Shown here: piece by piece, positions 36,519 through 45,611 of the stretch
Numbering within the stretch: position 1 is the first letter of the stretch
Layout: the number at the start of each line of letters is the position of its first letter
Source: Pedobacter cryoconitis
Lineage (GTDB): Bacteria; Bacteroidota; Bacteroidia; Sphingobacteriales; Sphingobacteriaceae
Direction: 5' to 3'
Length of the DNA stretch: 64,000 bases
NCBI RefSeq assembly: GCF_014200605.1
Contig: NZ_JACHCE010000001.1
Span: 186,001-250,000 of the forward strand
Notes under the pieces: model-generated
What the model was told of the DNA's origin: nothing
The model's database searches: none
What the model saw: only the letters and a program-made list of their open reading frames with translations
Translations under genes and position numbers: made by a program

Positions 36519-38942
36519 ATGATGCTAAATAACAAACTTACGACGAACCCCATCGATGCCTCAGAATTAAGTTTTGACGACTTCAAGACTATCGTAGTCG
36601 ATGATTACAGGATTGCTTTCGAGAGCAGACAGGCTAGTTTACTAGGCCGTAAAGAGGTTTTAACAGGTAAGGCTAAGTTTGGCATTTTTGGTGACGGGAA
36701 GGAACTTCCTCAGATTGCAATGGCTAAGGCTTTTAAAAATGGCGACTGGCGTTCGGGATATTACCGCGATCAGACCTTCGCTTTTGCTACAGGAATATGT
36801 ACCATTAAAGAATTTTTTGCCCAATTATATGCAAATCCAAGTGTAGAAGCAGATCCAGCTTCTGCCGGCCGTCAGATGAACTGCCATTTTTCCACACGTT
36901 CGCTTAACGAGGACGGTTCATGGAAAAATTTAACAGAAATGAAGAATTCTTCTTCTGATATCGCACCCACCGGCGGCCAGATGGCACGTCTGGTAGGTTT
37001 AGCCTATGCTTCTAAATTATACAGACAAAATCCAGAATTAAATTACCTGAAAAACTTCTCCGTTAATGGAAATGAAGTTGGTTTTGGTACGATCGGAAAC
37101 GCTTCCACTTCCGAAGGCGTGTTTTTCGAAGCGATCAATGCAGCAGGTGTTTTACAGATTCCAATGGCGATGTCAGTTTGGGACGATGCTTACGGGATTT
37201 CAGTTCCGGCAAAATATCAGACTACCAAAGAAGATATTTCAGAGATATTAAAAGGTTTCCAGCGGGATGAAAATAACCCTGGTTATGAAATATATAAAGT
37301 AAGAGGATGGGATTACCCTGCGCTTTGCGAAACTTATCAGCAGGCTATTCAAATTTGCCGTGACGAGCACGTACCTGTGCTGATCCATGTAACTGAAGTT
37401 ACACAGCCTCAGGGTCACTCTACTTCAGGTTCGCATGAACGTTATAAAGACAAAGCAAGACTGGAATGGGAAAAGGAATTTGACTGTATCCGTCAGATGC
37501 GTCTGTGGATGCTTGAATCTGCTATAATTACAGAAGAGGAAATTGCTGTATTAGAAGATACCGCTAAAAAACTTGTTCGTGATGCACAGAAAGAAGCATG
37601 GAATGAATTCCTTGGTGATATTAAAGTAGAAAAAGATGAGGTTATTAAATTAATCAGAGATCTTTCTGATACAAACCAGGCTTTATCAAAAATTGCTGGT
37701 ACACTAGCCGGAACACCGGATGCACAGCGTAAAGAGGTCATTTCTTCTGCAAGAAAAGCACTTCGTATTACTTTGAATACACCTTCTGAAGCCAGAACCC
37801 AGTTGTTAAACTGGTATGCAAAAGAGAAAGCAAACAACGAAGAACGTTATAATTCCAAACTGTTTACAGACGGAAAAGAAAGCCCTTCGCTGGTAGATAT
37901 ATTACCTGCAGCTTACCATGATAACAGTAAAATGGTAGATGGCCGTGAATTGCTGAATGCTTGTTTTGATGCTAATTTTGCAAGAGATCAGCGTTTAGTT
38001 GCTTTTGGTGAAGATTTGGGAAGCATTGGTGATGTGAACCAGGGATTTGCAGGTTTACAGGCTAAATATGGTGAACTGAGAATTACTGATACCGGAATCA
38101 GGGAAATGACTATTGCAGGGCAGGGAATAGGATTGGCACTGCGTGGTTTAAGACCAATTGCAGAGATCCAATACCTGGATTACCTGTTATATGCATTAAA
38201 TGTTTTAAGTGATGACCTTGCAAGTTTATCATACCGGACCAAAGGCGGACAAAAAGCACCTGTAATTATCAGAACACGCGGACACCGTTTAGAAGGAGTA
38301 TGGCATTCAGGTTCACCAATTGGTATGATCTTAGGCTCATTGCGCGGATTACACCTTTGTGTGCCACGTAATATGACCCAGGCTGCCGGAATGTACAATA
38401 CGCTGTTCAGAGCAGACGAACCTGCTTTAATGATTGAATGTCTGAACGGATACCGCTTAAAAGAAATGTTGCCTGATAACGTAGGTGAATATACAGTGCC
38501 TTTAGGAAAAGCTGAAATCATCAGAGAAGGATCAGATATTACCGTTGTTTCTTATGGTTCAACACTGAGAATCGTAGAAGAAGCCGCAGCAGAACTGGCA
38601 GCTTACGGAATTTCTGTAGAAATTATTGATCCTCAAACCTTACTTCCATTTGATACGGATCATTTATGCGCATCTTCATTACAGAAAACAAATAAATTAT
38701 TAGTGGTAGATGAAGATGTTCCGGGTGGTGGAACAGCTTATATCCTGCAACAGATTTTAGAAGTTCAGGGTGGATATTATCATTTAGATGCACAGCCACA
38801 AACTTTATCTGCTAAAGCTCACCGTCCTCCTTATGGATCTGACGGAGACTATTTCACTAAACCATCAGTTGATGATGTAGTAGAAATGATTTATCAGATG
38901 ATGAATGCACATAACGAAGCAAAATTTCCTGCGATTTTTTAA
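36519..38942 (+). CDS. Fused alpha and beta subunits of a branched-chain/2-oxoacid dehydrogenase E1 component
   Basis: 807 residues in which E1 alpha (about 1-450) is joined to E1 beta (about 460-800). The TPP region of the alpha half shows GNASTSEGVFFEAINAAGVLQ and SVWDDAYGIS, a variant of the GDG...NN motif. The beta half shows AFGEDLGSIGDVNQGFAGLQ, ITDTGIREMTIAG and EDVPGGGTAYILQQIL. It decarboxylates branched-chain 2-oxoacids for lipoyl transfer to E2. No E2 or E3 gene is adjacent; they must be elsewhere. Start after the consensus promoter; ATG at 36519 preferred. Confidence 0.92.
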   Translation: MMLNNKLTTNPIDASELSFDDFKTIVVDDYRIAFESRQASLLGRKEVLTGKAKFGIFGDGKELPQIAMAKAFKNGDWRSGYYRDQTFAFATGICTIKEFFAQLYANPSVEADPASAGRQMNCHFSTRSLNEDGSWKNLTEMKNSSSDIAPTGGQMARLVGLAYASKLYRQNPELNYLKNFSVNGNEVGFGTIGNASTSEGVFFEAINAAGVLQIPMAMSVWDDAYGISVPAKYQTTKEDISEILKGFQRDENNPGYEIYKVRGWDYPALCETYQQAIQICRDEHVPVLIHVTEVTQPQGHSTSGSHERYKDKARLEWEKEFDCIRQMRLWMLESAIITEEEIAVLEDTAKKLVRDAQKEAWNEFLGDIKVEKDEVIKLIRDLSDTNQALSKIAGTLAGTPDAQRKEVISSARKALRITLNTPSEARTQLLNWYAKEKANNEERYNSKLFTDGKESPSLVDILPAAYHDNSKMVDGRELLNACFDANFARDQRLVAFGEDLGSIGDVNQGFAGLQAKYGELRITDTGIREMTIAGQGIGLALRGLRPIAEIQYLDYLLYALNVLSDDLASLSYRTKGGQKAPVIIRTRGHRLEGVWHSGSPIGMILGSLRGLHLCVPRNMTQAAGMYNTLFRADEPALMIECLNGYRLKEMLPDNVGEYTVPLGKAEIIREGSDITVVSYGSTLRIVEEAAAELAAYGISVEIIDPQTLLPFDTDHLCASSLQKTNKLLVVDEDVPGGGTAYILQQILEVQGGYYHLDAQPQTLSAKAHRPPYGSDGDYFTKPSVDDVVEMIYQMMNAHNEAKFPAIF

Positions 38943-38945
38943 ATT

Positions 38946-38976
38946 AAATAGTCCCGGTGCATAACCGGGACTATTT
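38946..38976 (+). terminator. Intrinsic terminator
   Basis: Arms aaatagtcccggt and accgggactattt with a 5-nt loop, just after the E1 stop; T content after the stem is modest. Confidence 0.75.
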
Positions 38977-39027
38977 GAATATATTAGCCTATTAAATAGA
39001 GATTTATATATTAATTATACCGTTAAA

Positions 39028-40668
39028 TTAAGGTTGTACAGCTTTTAAAACGTCGATAGGACCATAACCTAGTTTAGCATCCTTATTAGGGTATAACTTT
39101 GCAGACTCTGTCATTCTTTGTAATACTTGTTTGCCTGTCCAGGTTGGGTGAGATGACCATACCAATGCAGCAATACCAGCATTGATTGCTGTAGCCGCAG
39201 AAGAAGACCCCGAGAAGCCATATTTACCAGGTGTTTCCTGATATACCGGCACTGCATTATTTACCCCCGCAGAAGTTGCTGTAGTACTGGTGAAAAGTAC
39301 TTTGTCGCCTTCATGGCATTCTTTACAGCTTACCAATTTACCAGTTGAACTATAATCAGTACCAGTTACGGCTATGGCTTCACTCATTGAAGCCGGGAAT
39401 ATAACACCAACACTTTTAGGTATATCAATCACAAAGAAGCCAAGATCAATTGGTTTAATTGATGTTCCTGCAGCAGCGAAGATCAGTTTACCTTTACTTT
39501 TAGCATATTTAACTGCATCTGCCAAAACAGAGATGTCGAAAATCCATCCATTAGACATAGATATAATTTTAACCTTATCATCATCCGCTAATTTAATCAG
39601 TGCATTTGCAACACCCTGTTGTTGTTTTGAACTCCATAAAGCTACGAAATCTGTTCCTCTGTAACTTACCAGGTTACAATTATAAGCAATCCCTACTGGA
39701 AGGCCTGCTTTTTTTGGAGCAGAAATTAAAGTAGCCATGCCAGTTCCATGACCGATAGTCATATCATCTGCGTTCGCATAAACACCATCATTTGAACCTG
39801 AGGAGTTACCCTTGAACGTACCAAAAAGTGCGATCGTTCTTCCGGTTCCGCCGCTATTGAATTCTTGTGGTGAAAAGGCCGTTTGTGTAGAATAAGGGCC
39901 ATTATCAATCAATCCTACAGTAATCCCTTTACCTGTACTTACTTTCCAGGCATCAGGAATCTTTTGGTCGCCAAAACTTTTAGGAATCAATGGCTCTCCG
40001 CTGCCCTGAATAAACCAGCCCGGAAGTTCAGCAGGGTCACCGCCGCCAGAACTCATTGTTTGCGTTGCAAGGGCTGTTCTGCTTTTCATTAAGTTCTTAT
40101 TGTAATCAGCAGGTTCTACATAACGTATTGCTTTTGATTTACGCAAATCCTGCAGTGTTCTTAATTTGCCAATTTTAATTACCATACTAGTCAGCACAGG
40201 GCTTTCATATTGAAGCACATCCTTGTAAGATTCTGTGGTAACAGCATTTGATTTAATTCCTTCATCATTTCTTACCTGCTGTAAGAGTTCAGTTTTGATA
40301 CCATCAATATTTACCCCGGCCTTTCTGGCTTCAGATAAACTGATATTGGTCATTTGTGGTTCCGGATTAAGGCTTTCAGTATTGGTTGTACTGTTAGTTT
40401 GTGGATTTCCATAACCTACAGAGACCAGGCTATCTCCGTGTATAATTGCACTGAATAATAATTCGTCACTTTGTTCCTGCCAGTTAAATCTGCCGTTCTT
40501 CTGCAGGCTCGATTGAATTACTGCATTAATTTCCTGTACAGTGTAGATTTTGTCTTTTTGATTAGAAGGGTCCTGACTGTTATTAGAAAGGTTGTCCTTA
40601 CGACAAGATGCGAAAGTGATTAATAGGGTGGCACATAGTATTGCCGCGCTCCTGGTATTGTTTTTCAT
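39028..40668 (-). CDS. S8 family serine peptidase, lipoprotein
   Basis: 546 residues. Lipobox LLITFASC at about 15-22 predicts an outer-membrane or surface anchor, then an N-terminal propeptide-like region to about residue 210. The catalytic Asp is in TVGLIDNG (the usual D-T/S-G is DNG here), the catalytic His in IGHGTGMATLI, and the catalytic Ser in GFSGSSSAATAINAGIAAL. Subtilisin-like hydrolysis of proteins at the cell surface is expected. It follows the convergent E1 gene terminator. Confidence 0.88.
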   Translation of the reverse strand: MKNNTRSAAILCATLLITFASCRKDNLSNNSQDPSNQKDKIYTVQEINAVIQSSLQKNGRFNWQEQSDELLFSAIIHGDSLVSVGYGNPQTNSTTNTESLNPEPQMTNISLSEARKAGVNIDGIKTELLQQVRNDEGIKSNAVTTESYKDVLQYESPVLTSMVIKIGKLRTLQDLRKSKAIRYVEPADYNKNLMKSRTALATQTMSSGGGDPAELPGWFIQGSGEPLIPKSFGDQKIPDAWKVSTGKGITVGLIDNGPYSTQTAFSPQEFNSGGTGRTIALFGTFKGNSSGSNDGVYANADDMTIGHGTGMATLISAPKKAGLPVGIAYNCNLVSYRGTDFVALWSSKQQQGVANALIKLADDDKVKIISMSNGWIFDISVLADAVKYAKSKGKLIFAAAGTSIKPIDLGFFVIDIPKSVGVIFPASMSEAIAVTGTDYSSTGKLVSCKECHEGDKVLFTSTTATSAGVNNAVPVYQETPGKYGFSGSSSAATAINAGIAALVWSSHPTWTGKQVLQRMTESAKLYPNKDAKLGYGPIDVLKAVQP

Positions 40669-40772
40669 AGATTTCGTTTATTAGATTAGATGGTATTTAA
40701 TAGGTGATCCTAAATTAGAAATAAAAATTCATTTAATTTAAATTAAGATAGTTTTAGTGAAAGATTTAACAC

Positions 40773-40813
40773 AAAAAAAATGCCCTGTTATTTTTTAGAT
40801 AACAGGGCATTTT
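40773..40813 (-). terminator. Intrinsic terminator at the end of the aro operon
   Basis: Arms aaaatgccctgttat and ataacagggcatttt with a 7-nt loop; on the minus strand the stem is followed by a run of eight T. It lies 22 bases beyond the aroC stop, marking the end of the pheA-DAHPS-aroA-aroC transcript. Confidence 0.9.
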
Positions 40814-40834
40814 GAATAAAGAAGATTTGATAAC

Positions 40835-41926
40835 TTATAATCTGCTTGATTTATTTCTCAGTAACTGATCTGCAAGGACTAAAGCGGCCATTGCCTCTAC
40901 GATAACTACCGCTCTTGGCACCACACATGGATCATGGCGCCCTTTTCCTTTAATTTCTGCGGCTTCGCCTGCTGCATTTACCGTTTGCTGATTGTGCATG
41001 ATAGTCGCTACTGGTTTAAAAGCTACAGTAAAATTAATTTCCATACCGTTAGAGATTCCTCCCTGTATACCACCAGAAAAATTAGTCAGTGTTTTTGGTG
41101 CATGACTTCCATCAGTCAGAAAGATATCATTGTGTGCTGATCCTTTCATCTCACTTCCCGAAAATCCTGAACCATATTCAAAGCCATGTACTGCATTGAT
41201 GCTTAACATTGCTTTTCCTAAATCGGCATGAAGTTTATCAAATACCGGTTCTCCTAATCCCGGAGGACAGTTTTGAATAATACAGCTGATTTTTCCACCT
41301 ACTGTATCACCGTCTTTTCTGACGCTGTCAATAAATTCAATCATCTCATTTGCTGTCGCAGGATCTGCGCAGCGCACGATATTCTCCTCACGCTGAGCTA
41401 ATAATTCAGCAATAGGTAAAGCTTCCAGGTTAGGTGCATTGATCGTACCAACAGCAGATACATGGGCAAAAATGCCAATGCCATAATGCTCCAGTAATAA
41501 TTTTGCAATAGCACCTGCCGCTACACGTGCTGCGGTTTCTCTGGCAGATGAACGGCCGCCTCCACGGTGATCCCTGATACCATACTTAGCATCATAGGTA
41601 TAATCCGCATGCGAAGGGCGATAAACAGTTTTATTGTGCTCATAATCTTTTGAGCGGTGATCTTCGTTCGGAATCAGCAATGCTATCGGTGTACCTGTAC
41701 TTTTTCCTTCAAAAATTCCGGATAAAATTTGTACCGTATCGCTTTCTTTCCGCTGTGTAGTGATCTTTGATTGTCCCGGACGACGTTTATCTAATTCCGA
41801 TTGGATAAATTCAAGATCAATTGACAGTCCGGCAGGACAGCCATCTACGATAACGCCAATAGCCTCACCATGTGATTCTCCAAAAGTTGATATCCTGAAT
41901 AAGTGTCCGAAGGTATTCCCTGCCAT
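40835..41926 (-). CDS. aroC: Chorismate synthase
   Basis: Last shared step of aromatic synthesis: removes phosphate from EPSP using reduced FMN. The hallmark N-terminus [31 protein letters not shown], the [20 protein letters not shown] motif (about 119-138) and the C-terminal [11 protein letters not shown] are present. The length (363) is typical. Last gene of the aro cluster; ends in a terminator. Confidence 0.97.
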   Translation of the reverse strand: MAGNTFGHLFRISTFGESHGEAIGVIVDGCPAGLSIDLEFIQSELDKRRPGQSKITTQRKESDTVQILSGIFEGKSTGTPIALLIPNEDHRSKDYEHNKTVYRPSHADYTYDAKYGIRDHRGGGRSSARETAARVAAGAIAKLLLEHYGIGIFAHVSAVGTINAPNLEALPIAELLAQREENIVRCADPATANEMIEFIDSVRKDGDTVGGKISCIIQNCPPGLGEPVFDKLHADLGKAMLSINAVHGFEYGSGFSGSEMKGSAHNDIFLTDGSHAPKTLTNFSGGIQGGISNGMEINFTVAFKPVATIMHNQQTVNAAGEAAEIKGKGRHDPCVVPRAVVIVEAMAALVLADQLLRNKSSRL

Positions 41927-41988
41927 GTCTTTAATTTAAATAGTGTATGTTATTTCTAAGTAGAAGCTTAATTCAGGTTTACCTGTTA

Positions 41989-43251
41989 TCAGGCTAATTC
42001 CTCAACTGTAAAACCCGCTTTTTGCAAGTGGTTCCAGAAATCAGGATATGACTTCTCAACAACCTGGAAATCTTCAATTTCTACTTCTTTAATCAGTAAG
42101 CTTAATGGTGCAAATGCCATAGCCATTCTATGGTCATCGTAAGTTGCGAAAGATACCTTATCCGGGAAGTTTAATCCTTCACAGTTTAAAGTATATACCT
42201 CATTTTCTTCATTTAAGATAACGCCAATTTTAGCCAGCTCATTCTGTAAAGCCAGAATTCTGTTGGTTTCTTTAATTTTAAGCGTTTCTAAACCTGTAAA
42301 AGCAAGATTTAAGCCTTTCGCTGCTGCACAAACAATAATTGTTTGCGCCAGATCCGGGCAGTCTTTTAAGTTTAAGATTGTTGTAGGTTGTGGTTCATTT
42401 TTGCTGGCTGATAAAGCTATTCCATCTGCAGTCCTTTTGGTGTTTACACCAAGGCCAATCATAATTTCCTGAATTTTACTATCACCCTGTAAACTTTCTT
42501 CTTTCAGGTGAGGTAACTCAAGAGCCGCCTGATCTGCCAGTGCAGCAATGCTGTACCAGTAAGAAGCAGCGCTCCAGTCAGGTTCTACAGTTAACGTAGC
42601 CTCCTGATATTGCTGCTGGCCGATATAGATATTATCACCGTTCCAGGTATGCGAAACACCCGCCGAAGCTAATAAAGCCAGCGTCATCTCTACATAAGGC
42701 CTGGAAGTTAATCCCCCTTCAATATTCAGTGAAAGACCAGCAAGAAGTTTTGGTGCAATAATCAGCAGGGCCGATAAATACTGGCTGCTCACATTTCCTT
42801 TAATAGAAACCTCAGCGCGTACGTTATTCAGTCCACCATTGATCAATAGGGGAGGGAAACCTTCGTTTTTAGCATACGAAATATCTGCGCCCAGGCTTTT
42901 TAAAGCGTCTACTAAGATTCCAATAGGACGTTCCTGCATTCTGGATGAACCGGTAAGCAAAAATTGCTGAGGGATAGTAGAGAGATAAGCTGTCAGAAAG
43001 CGCATTGCAGTGCCGGCATGACCCACATCCACAGTTTTTCTTTCATCTGTTTTATCCTCTTTTAATTCGGTGAGAATTCTGTTTAAGGTTACGGTATCAG
43101 CAGCATCAGACAGGTTATTCACCTTCACTAACCCTTTACTGATTGCAGCAATAATTAAAGCTCTGTTGCTCTCGCTTTTAGAACCCGTCAAGTTAATTGT
43201 CGCATGGATATCCTTTTGTCCCTTGAAGGAAACAACTGCATTTTTACGCAT
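41989..43251 (-). CDS. aroA: 3-phosphoshikimate 1-carboxyvinyltransferase (EPSP synthase)
   Basis: Joins phosphoenolpyruvate to shikimate 3-phosphate. Seen: GSKSESNRALIIAA (about 23-36, substrate Lys), DVGHAGTAMRFLTAYLS (about 75-91), LTGSSRMQERPIGILVDAL, and the C-terminal ATYDDHRMAMAFAPLS with KSYPDFW. The length of 420 is normal. It lies between aroC (62 bases downstream) and the DAHP synthase gene. Confidence 0.96.
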   Translation of the reverse strand: MRKNAVVSFKGQKDIHATINLTGSKSESNRALIIAAISKGLVKVNNLSDAADTVTLNRILTELKEDKTDERKTVDVGHAGTAMRFLTAYLSTIPQQFLLTGSSRMQERPIGILVDALKSLGADISYAKNEGFPPLLINGGLNNVRAEVSIKGNVSSQYLSALLIIAPKLLAGLSLNIEGGLTSRPYVEMTLALLASAGVSHTWNGDNIYIGQQQYQEATLTVEPDWSAASYWYSIAALADQAALELPHLKEESLQGDSKIQEIMIGLGVNTKRTADGIALSASKNEPQPTTILNLKDCPDLAQTIIVCAAAKGLNLAFTGLETLKIKETNRILALQNELAKIGVILNEENEVYTLNCEGLNFPDKVSFATYDDHRMAMAFAPLSLLIKEVEIEDFQVVEKSYPDFWNHLQKAGFTVEELA

Positions 43252-43276
43252 TAGTATTTATATTTTGAATTTAATA

Positions 43277-43308
43277 TTTCCGGGAGCCTGATTAAAAGCT
43301 CCCGGAAA
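43277..43308 (-). repeat. Intergenic hairpin between the DAHPS/CM gene and aroA
   Basis: Perfect 11-bp stem tttccgggagc / gctcccggaaa with a 10-nt loop. Neither strand has a clear T run, so it is more likely an RNA processing or stability element, or a leaky terminator within the operon, than a full stop. Confidence 0.55.
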
Positions 43309-43318
43309 CACTAAATGA

Positions 43319-44455
43319 TTAAGATTTTACAGCTTCTGAAGCTTCAACGATTTCTTCTTCAGTTTTACCTTCGTTCATAATCTCAGTTTGTTTTCTGATT
43401 GATTCACCGTGAACCAATTCTAAAAATTTCTCTGTGAAACCAAGGTCTAATTTAAGTGCTTTAGCAAAAGCAGTTCCTTTTTTAAGGATTTCATCCCAAC
43501 GGTTAACTTGCAGGATGGTTACTTTACTATCTCTTTTGTACTGACCGATTTTTTCAACGATAGCCATACGCTCGCTTAATTTCTGAAGCAGTACATCATC
43601 GATTTTGTCAATTTGTTTACGTAATTCAGCTAATTTATCTGCAAAAGCCTCATTGCTTGATTCTGGATCACGTAAGCTTAATTTAGCGATAAGCTCTTCT
43701 AAAGCAGCAGGGGTAACCTGTTGTTTAGCATCAGTCCATGCTACAGATGGGTCAATATGTGATTCAATCATTAATCCCTGCATGTCAAGGTCAAGTGCTT
43801 TTTGAGCAATGTAAGGGATCAGTTCACGGTTTCCGCAGATATGTGAAGGATCATTAATGATAGGTAATTCAGGGCAAAGTGTTTTTAACTGGATAGCAAG
43901 TTCCCACATTGGTTCGTTACGGAAAGAACTTTTTTCATAAGAAGAGAAACCACGGTGAATAGCACCTAATTTAGTAATACCTGCATTGTTGATACGCTCT
44001 AAAGCACCAATCCATAAAGAAATATCAGGATTTACCGGGTTTTTAACTAATACAGGGATATCAACACCTTTCAAAGCGTCAGCAATTTCCTGTACAGTGA
44101 AAGGGTTAGCTGTTGATCTTGCGCCGATCCACAGAATGTCTACACCAGCTGCCAATGCTTCTTCAACATGTTTAGCATTAGCTACTTCTACAGCTGTTGG
44201 TAATCCAGTTTCAGCTTTAGCTTTTTTCAACCACTCCAGACCAATACTTCCAATTCCTTCGAATTCTCCCGGACGGGTACGTGGTTTCCAGATCCCTGCT
44301 CTTAATACAGATACCTTACCAGTTGCAGCCAATAAATGTGCTGTTGATAATAACTGATCTTCAGTTTCTGCACTGCATGGTCCAGAGATGATAAGTGGTT
44401 CGTTTTTGACGTTGATCCAGCTCGATAATGGCTGAATGTTTAAATTTAATTTCAT
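43319..44455 (-). CDS. Bifunctional 3-deoxy-7-phosphoheptulonate synthase / chorismate mutase type II
   Basis: 378 residues. N-terminal KDO8P-type DAHP synthase: SGPCSAETEDQLLS at about 20-33, LRAGIWKPRTRPGEFEG, the active-site metal region KLGAIHRGFS and NDPSHICG with IESHIDPSVAWTD. C-terminal AroQ chorismate mutase: LAELRKQIDKIDDVLLQKLSERMAIVEKIG and a final helix (about 282-360). The enzyme makes the first shikimate-pathway intermediate and converts chorismate to prephenate, linking the start of the pathway to pheA, 52 bases upstream. Confidence 0.95.
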   Translation of the reverse strand: MKLNLNIQPLSSWINVKNEPLIISGPCSAETEDQLLSTAHLLAATGKVSVLRAGIWKPRTRPGEFEGIGSIGLEWLKKAKAETGLPTAVEVANAKHVEEALAAGVDILWIGARSTANPFTVQEIADALKGVDIPVLVKNPVNPDISLWIGALERINNAGITKLGAIHRGFSSYEKSSFRNEPMWELAIQLKTLCPELPIINDPSHICGNRELIPYIAQKALDLDMQGLMIESHIDPSVAWTDAKQQVTPAALEELIAKLSLRDPESSNEAFADKLAELRKQIDKIDDVLLQKLSERMAIVEKIGQYKRDSKVTILQVNRWDEILKKGTAFAKALKLDLGFTEKFLELVHGESIRKQTEIMNEGKTEEEIVEASEAVKS

Positions 44456-44507
44456 GATGAGGGGGATTTTAATGTGAGTATATGTTTAGTGTTTTAATGC
44501 TTTATAT

Positions 44508-45341
44508 TCAGACGGTATCATTTTTTTGATATTCGCCCATGATGTTAAAGTTTACAGTGTATTTCAGTGCTTTGCGGATGGCGATGTCATATTTTTCACT
44601 CTCTAACCATTCCACGTCTACATAAAAATAATATTCGCTTCTTTTACCTAAAACGGGCATAGACTGGATCTTACTTAAGTTTACATTCTGCTCTGCAAAA
44701 ATGTTCAGTATTTTAGATAGTGCACCTACATGGTTACCTACCTGGAAACAGATAGAAGCTTTGTTGGTCTCAGTCAAATCTTCAGTTTTATCGTTCTTAA
44801 GAATCAGGAAGCGGGTGTAATTCTTTTTGTTGGATTCAATTCTTCTCTCTATAATATTTAAGCCATAAAGCTCAGCTGCTAAAGAGTTTGCAATAGCAAC
44901 AGTGTCAGTTAACTGCTCGTCTCTGATTTTTTTTGCACAGGCAGCAGTATCCACACTTTCCACTACTTTAAGATGAGGAAATTCATCAAAGAAATCAATG
45001 CACTGACGGATCGCAATAGGGTGAGAGGTAACAAACTTCACATCCTCCAGTTTTACTCCTGGCAGCGCCATTAAGTGCAGTTGTATAGGAAGGTAAACCT
45101 CACCTGTAACTGCAAAATTGTATTCTCTGATCAGTGTGTAGTTTGGTAAAAGACTACCTGCAATTGAATTTTCGATAGCCATTACTACATAGTCAACTTC
45201 CCGTGCTTCAAGCACTTCGCATGTTTGTTTAAAGGAATTACATTCGACAGTTTTAATGTCTTTGCCAAAGAATTTGAAAGCAGCTTCTTCATGAAAGGAG
45301 GCTTTAATACCTTGTATTGCTACTCGTGTTACTTTTTTCAT
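44508..45341 (-). CDS. pheA: Prephenate dehydratase
   Basis: Converts prephenate to phenylpyruvate. The N-terminal PDT domain has VAIQGIKASFHEEAAFKFFG, VMAIENSIAGSLLPNYTLI and the active-site NYTRFLIL (TRF). A C-terminal ACT domain follows (CFQVGNHVGALSKILNIFAEQNVNLSKIQ), where Phe normally binds for feedback inhibition. 277 residues with no chorismate mutase domain, which is carried instead by the downstream DAHP synthase gene. First gene after the aromatic leader attenuator. Confidence 0.95.
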   Translation of the reverse strand: MKKVTRVAIQGIKASFHEEAAFKFFGKDIKTVECNSFKQTCEVLEAREVDYVVMAIENSIAGSLLPNYTLIREYNFAVTGEVYLPIQLHLMALPGVKLEDVKFVTSHPIAIRQCIDFFDEFPHLKVVESVDTAACAKKIRDEQLTDTVAIANSLAAELYGLNIIERRIESNKKNYTRFLILKNDKTEDLTETNKASICFQVGNHVGALSKILNIFAEQNVNLSKIQSMPVLGKRSEYYFYVDVEWLESEKYDIAIRKALKYTVNFNIMGEYQKNDTV

Positions 45342-45380
45342 TTTTATAATCTTCTGCGTTAATTTTTGCTTTAAACAAAA

Positions 45381-45409
45381 AAAAGTCCCGGCATGCTGCC
45401 GGGACTTTT
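45381..45409 (-). terminator. Attenuator terminator before pheA
   Basis: Perfect 13-bp stem aaaagtcccggca / tgccgggactttt with a 3-nt loop. On the minus strand it is followed directly by TTTTGTTT and sits 40 bases before the pheA start codon. It comes after a leader peptide whose end carries an alternative partner for its 5' arm (45447-45455), so it is a regulated rather than constitutive terminator. Confidence 0.88.
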
Positions 45410-45444
45410 CATATACAATTTATGTTGTTTCTTTTGATTGCATA

Positions 45445-45507
45445 TCAGTCCCGGCTCTTACTAAAGTAGTAGAAGTAGCTAAACCAATATGTAGTGATGT
45501 TTCTCAT
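45445..45507 (-). CDS. Aromatic amino acid leader peptide (20 residues)
   Basis: Short frame ATG 45505-45507 to TGA 45445-45447 encoding MRNITTYWFSYFYYFSKSRD. Eight aromatic residues (four Tyr, three Phe, one Trp) fall within residues 7-15, with a single Ser between. This is the composition of attenuation leader peptides, in which scarcity of charged tRNA stalls the ribosome. The stop codon overlaps the antiterminator segment, as required for the mechanism. It lies between a consensus promoter and the pheA terminator. Confidence 0.85.
   Translation of the reverse strand: MRNITTYWFSYFYYFSKSRD
45447..45455 (-). promoter_or_regulatory. Antiterminator segment of the pheA attenuator
   Basis: Reads GCCGGGACT on the transcript, identical to the 3' arm of the terminator and complementary to its 5' arm (AGTCCCGGC at 45398-45406). 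If a ribosome stalls at the Tyr/Phe codons, this segment is free to pair with the 5' arm, so the terminator cannot form; a ribosome reaching the stop codon covers it and permits termination. Confidence 0.8.
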
Positions 45508-45564
45508 TTTTTTTTTGTGGTGGACACCTAAAATAGTATCCTGCATTTTTAATCTTTGTTTTTT

Positions 45565-45595
45565 CAAATGTAGCAACAAAATTTAATTTGTCAAA
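45565..45595 (-). promoter_or_regulatory. Promoter of the pheA attenuator transcript
   Basis: On the minus strand a minus-33 TTTG (45592-45595) and a minus-7 TACATTTG (45565-45572) are separated by 19 bases, the textbook Bacteroidota promoter. Transcription would start near 45558, about 50 bases before the leader peptide. Confidence 0.8.
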
Positions 45596-45611
45596 TTTAA
45601 TTTAAAAAAAA

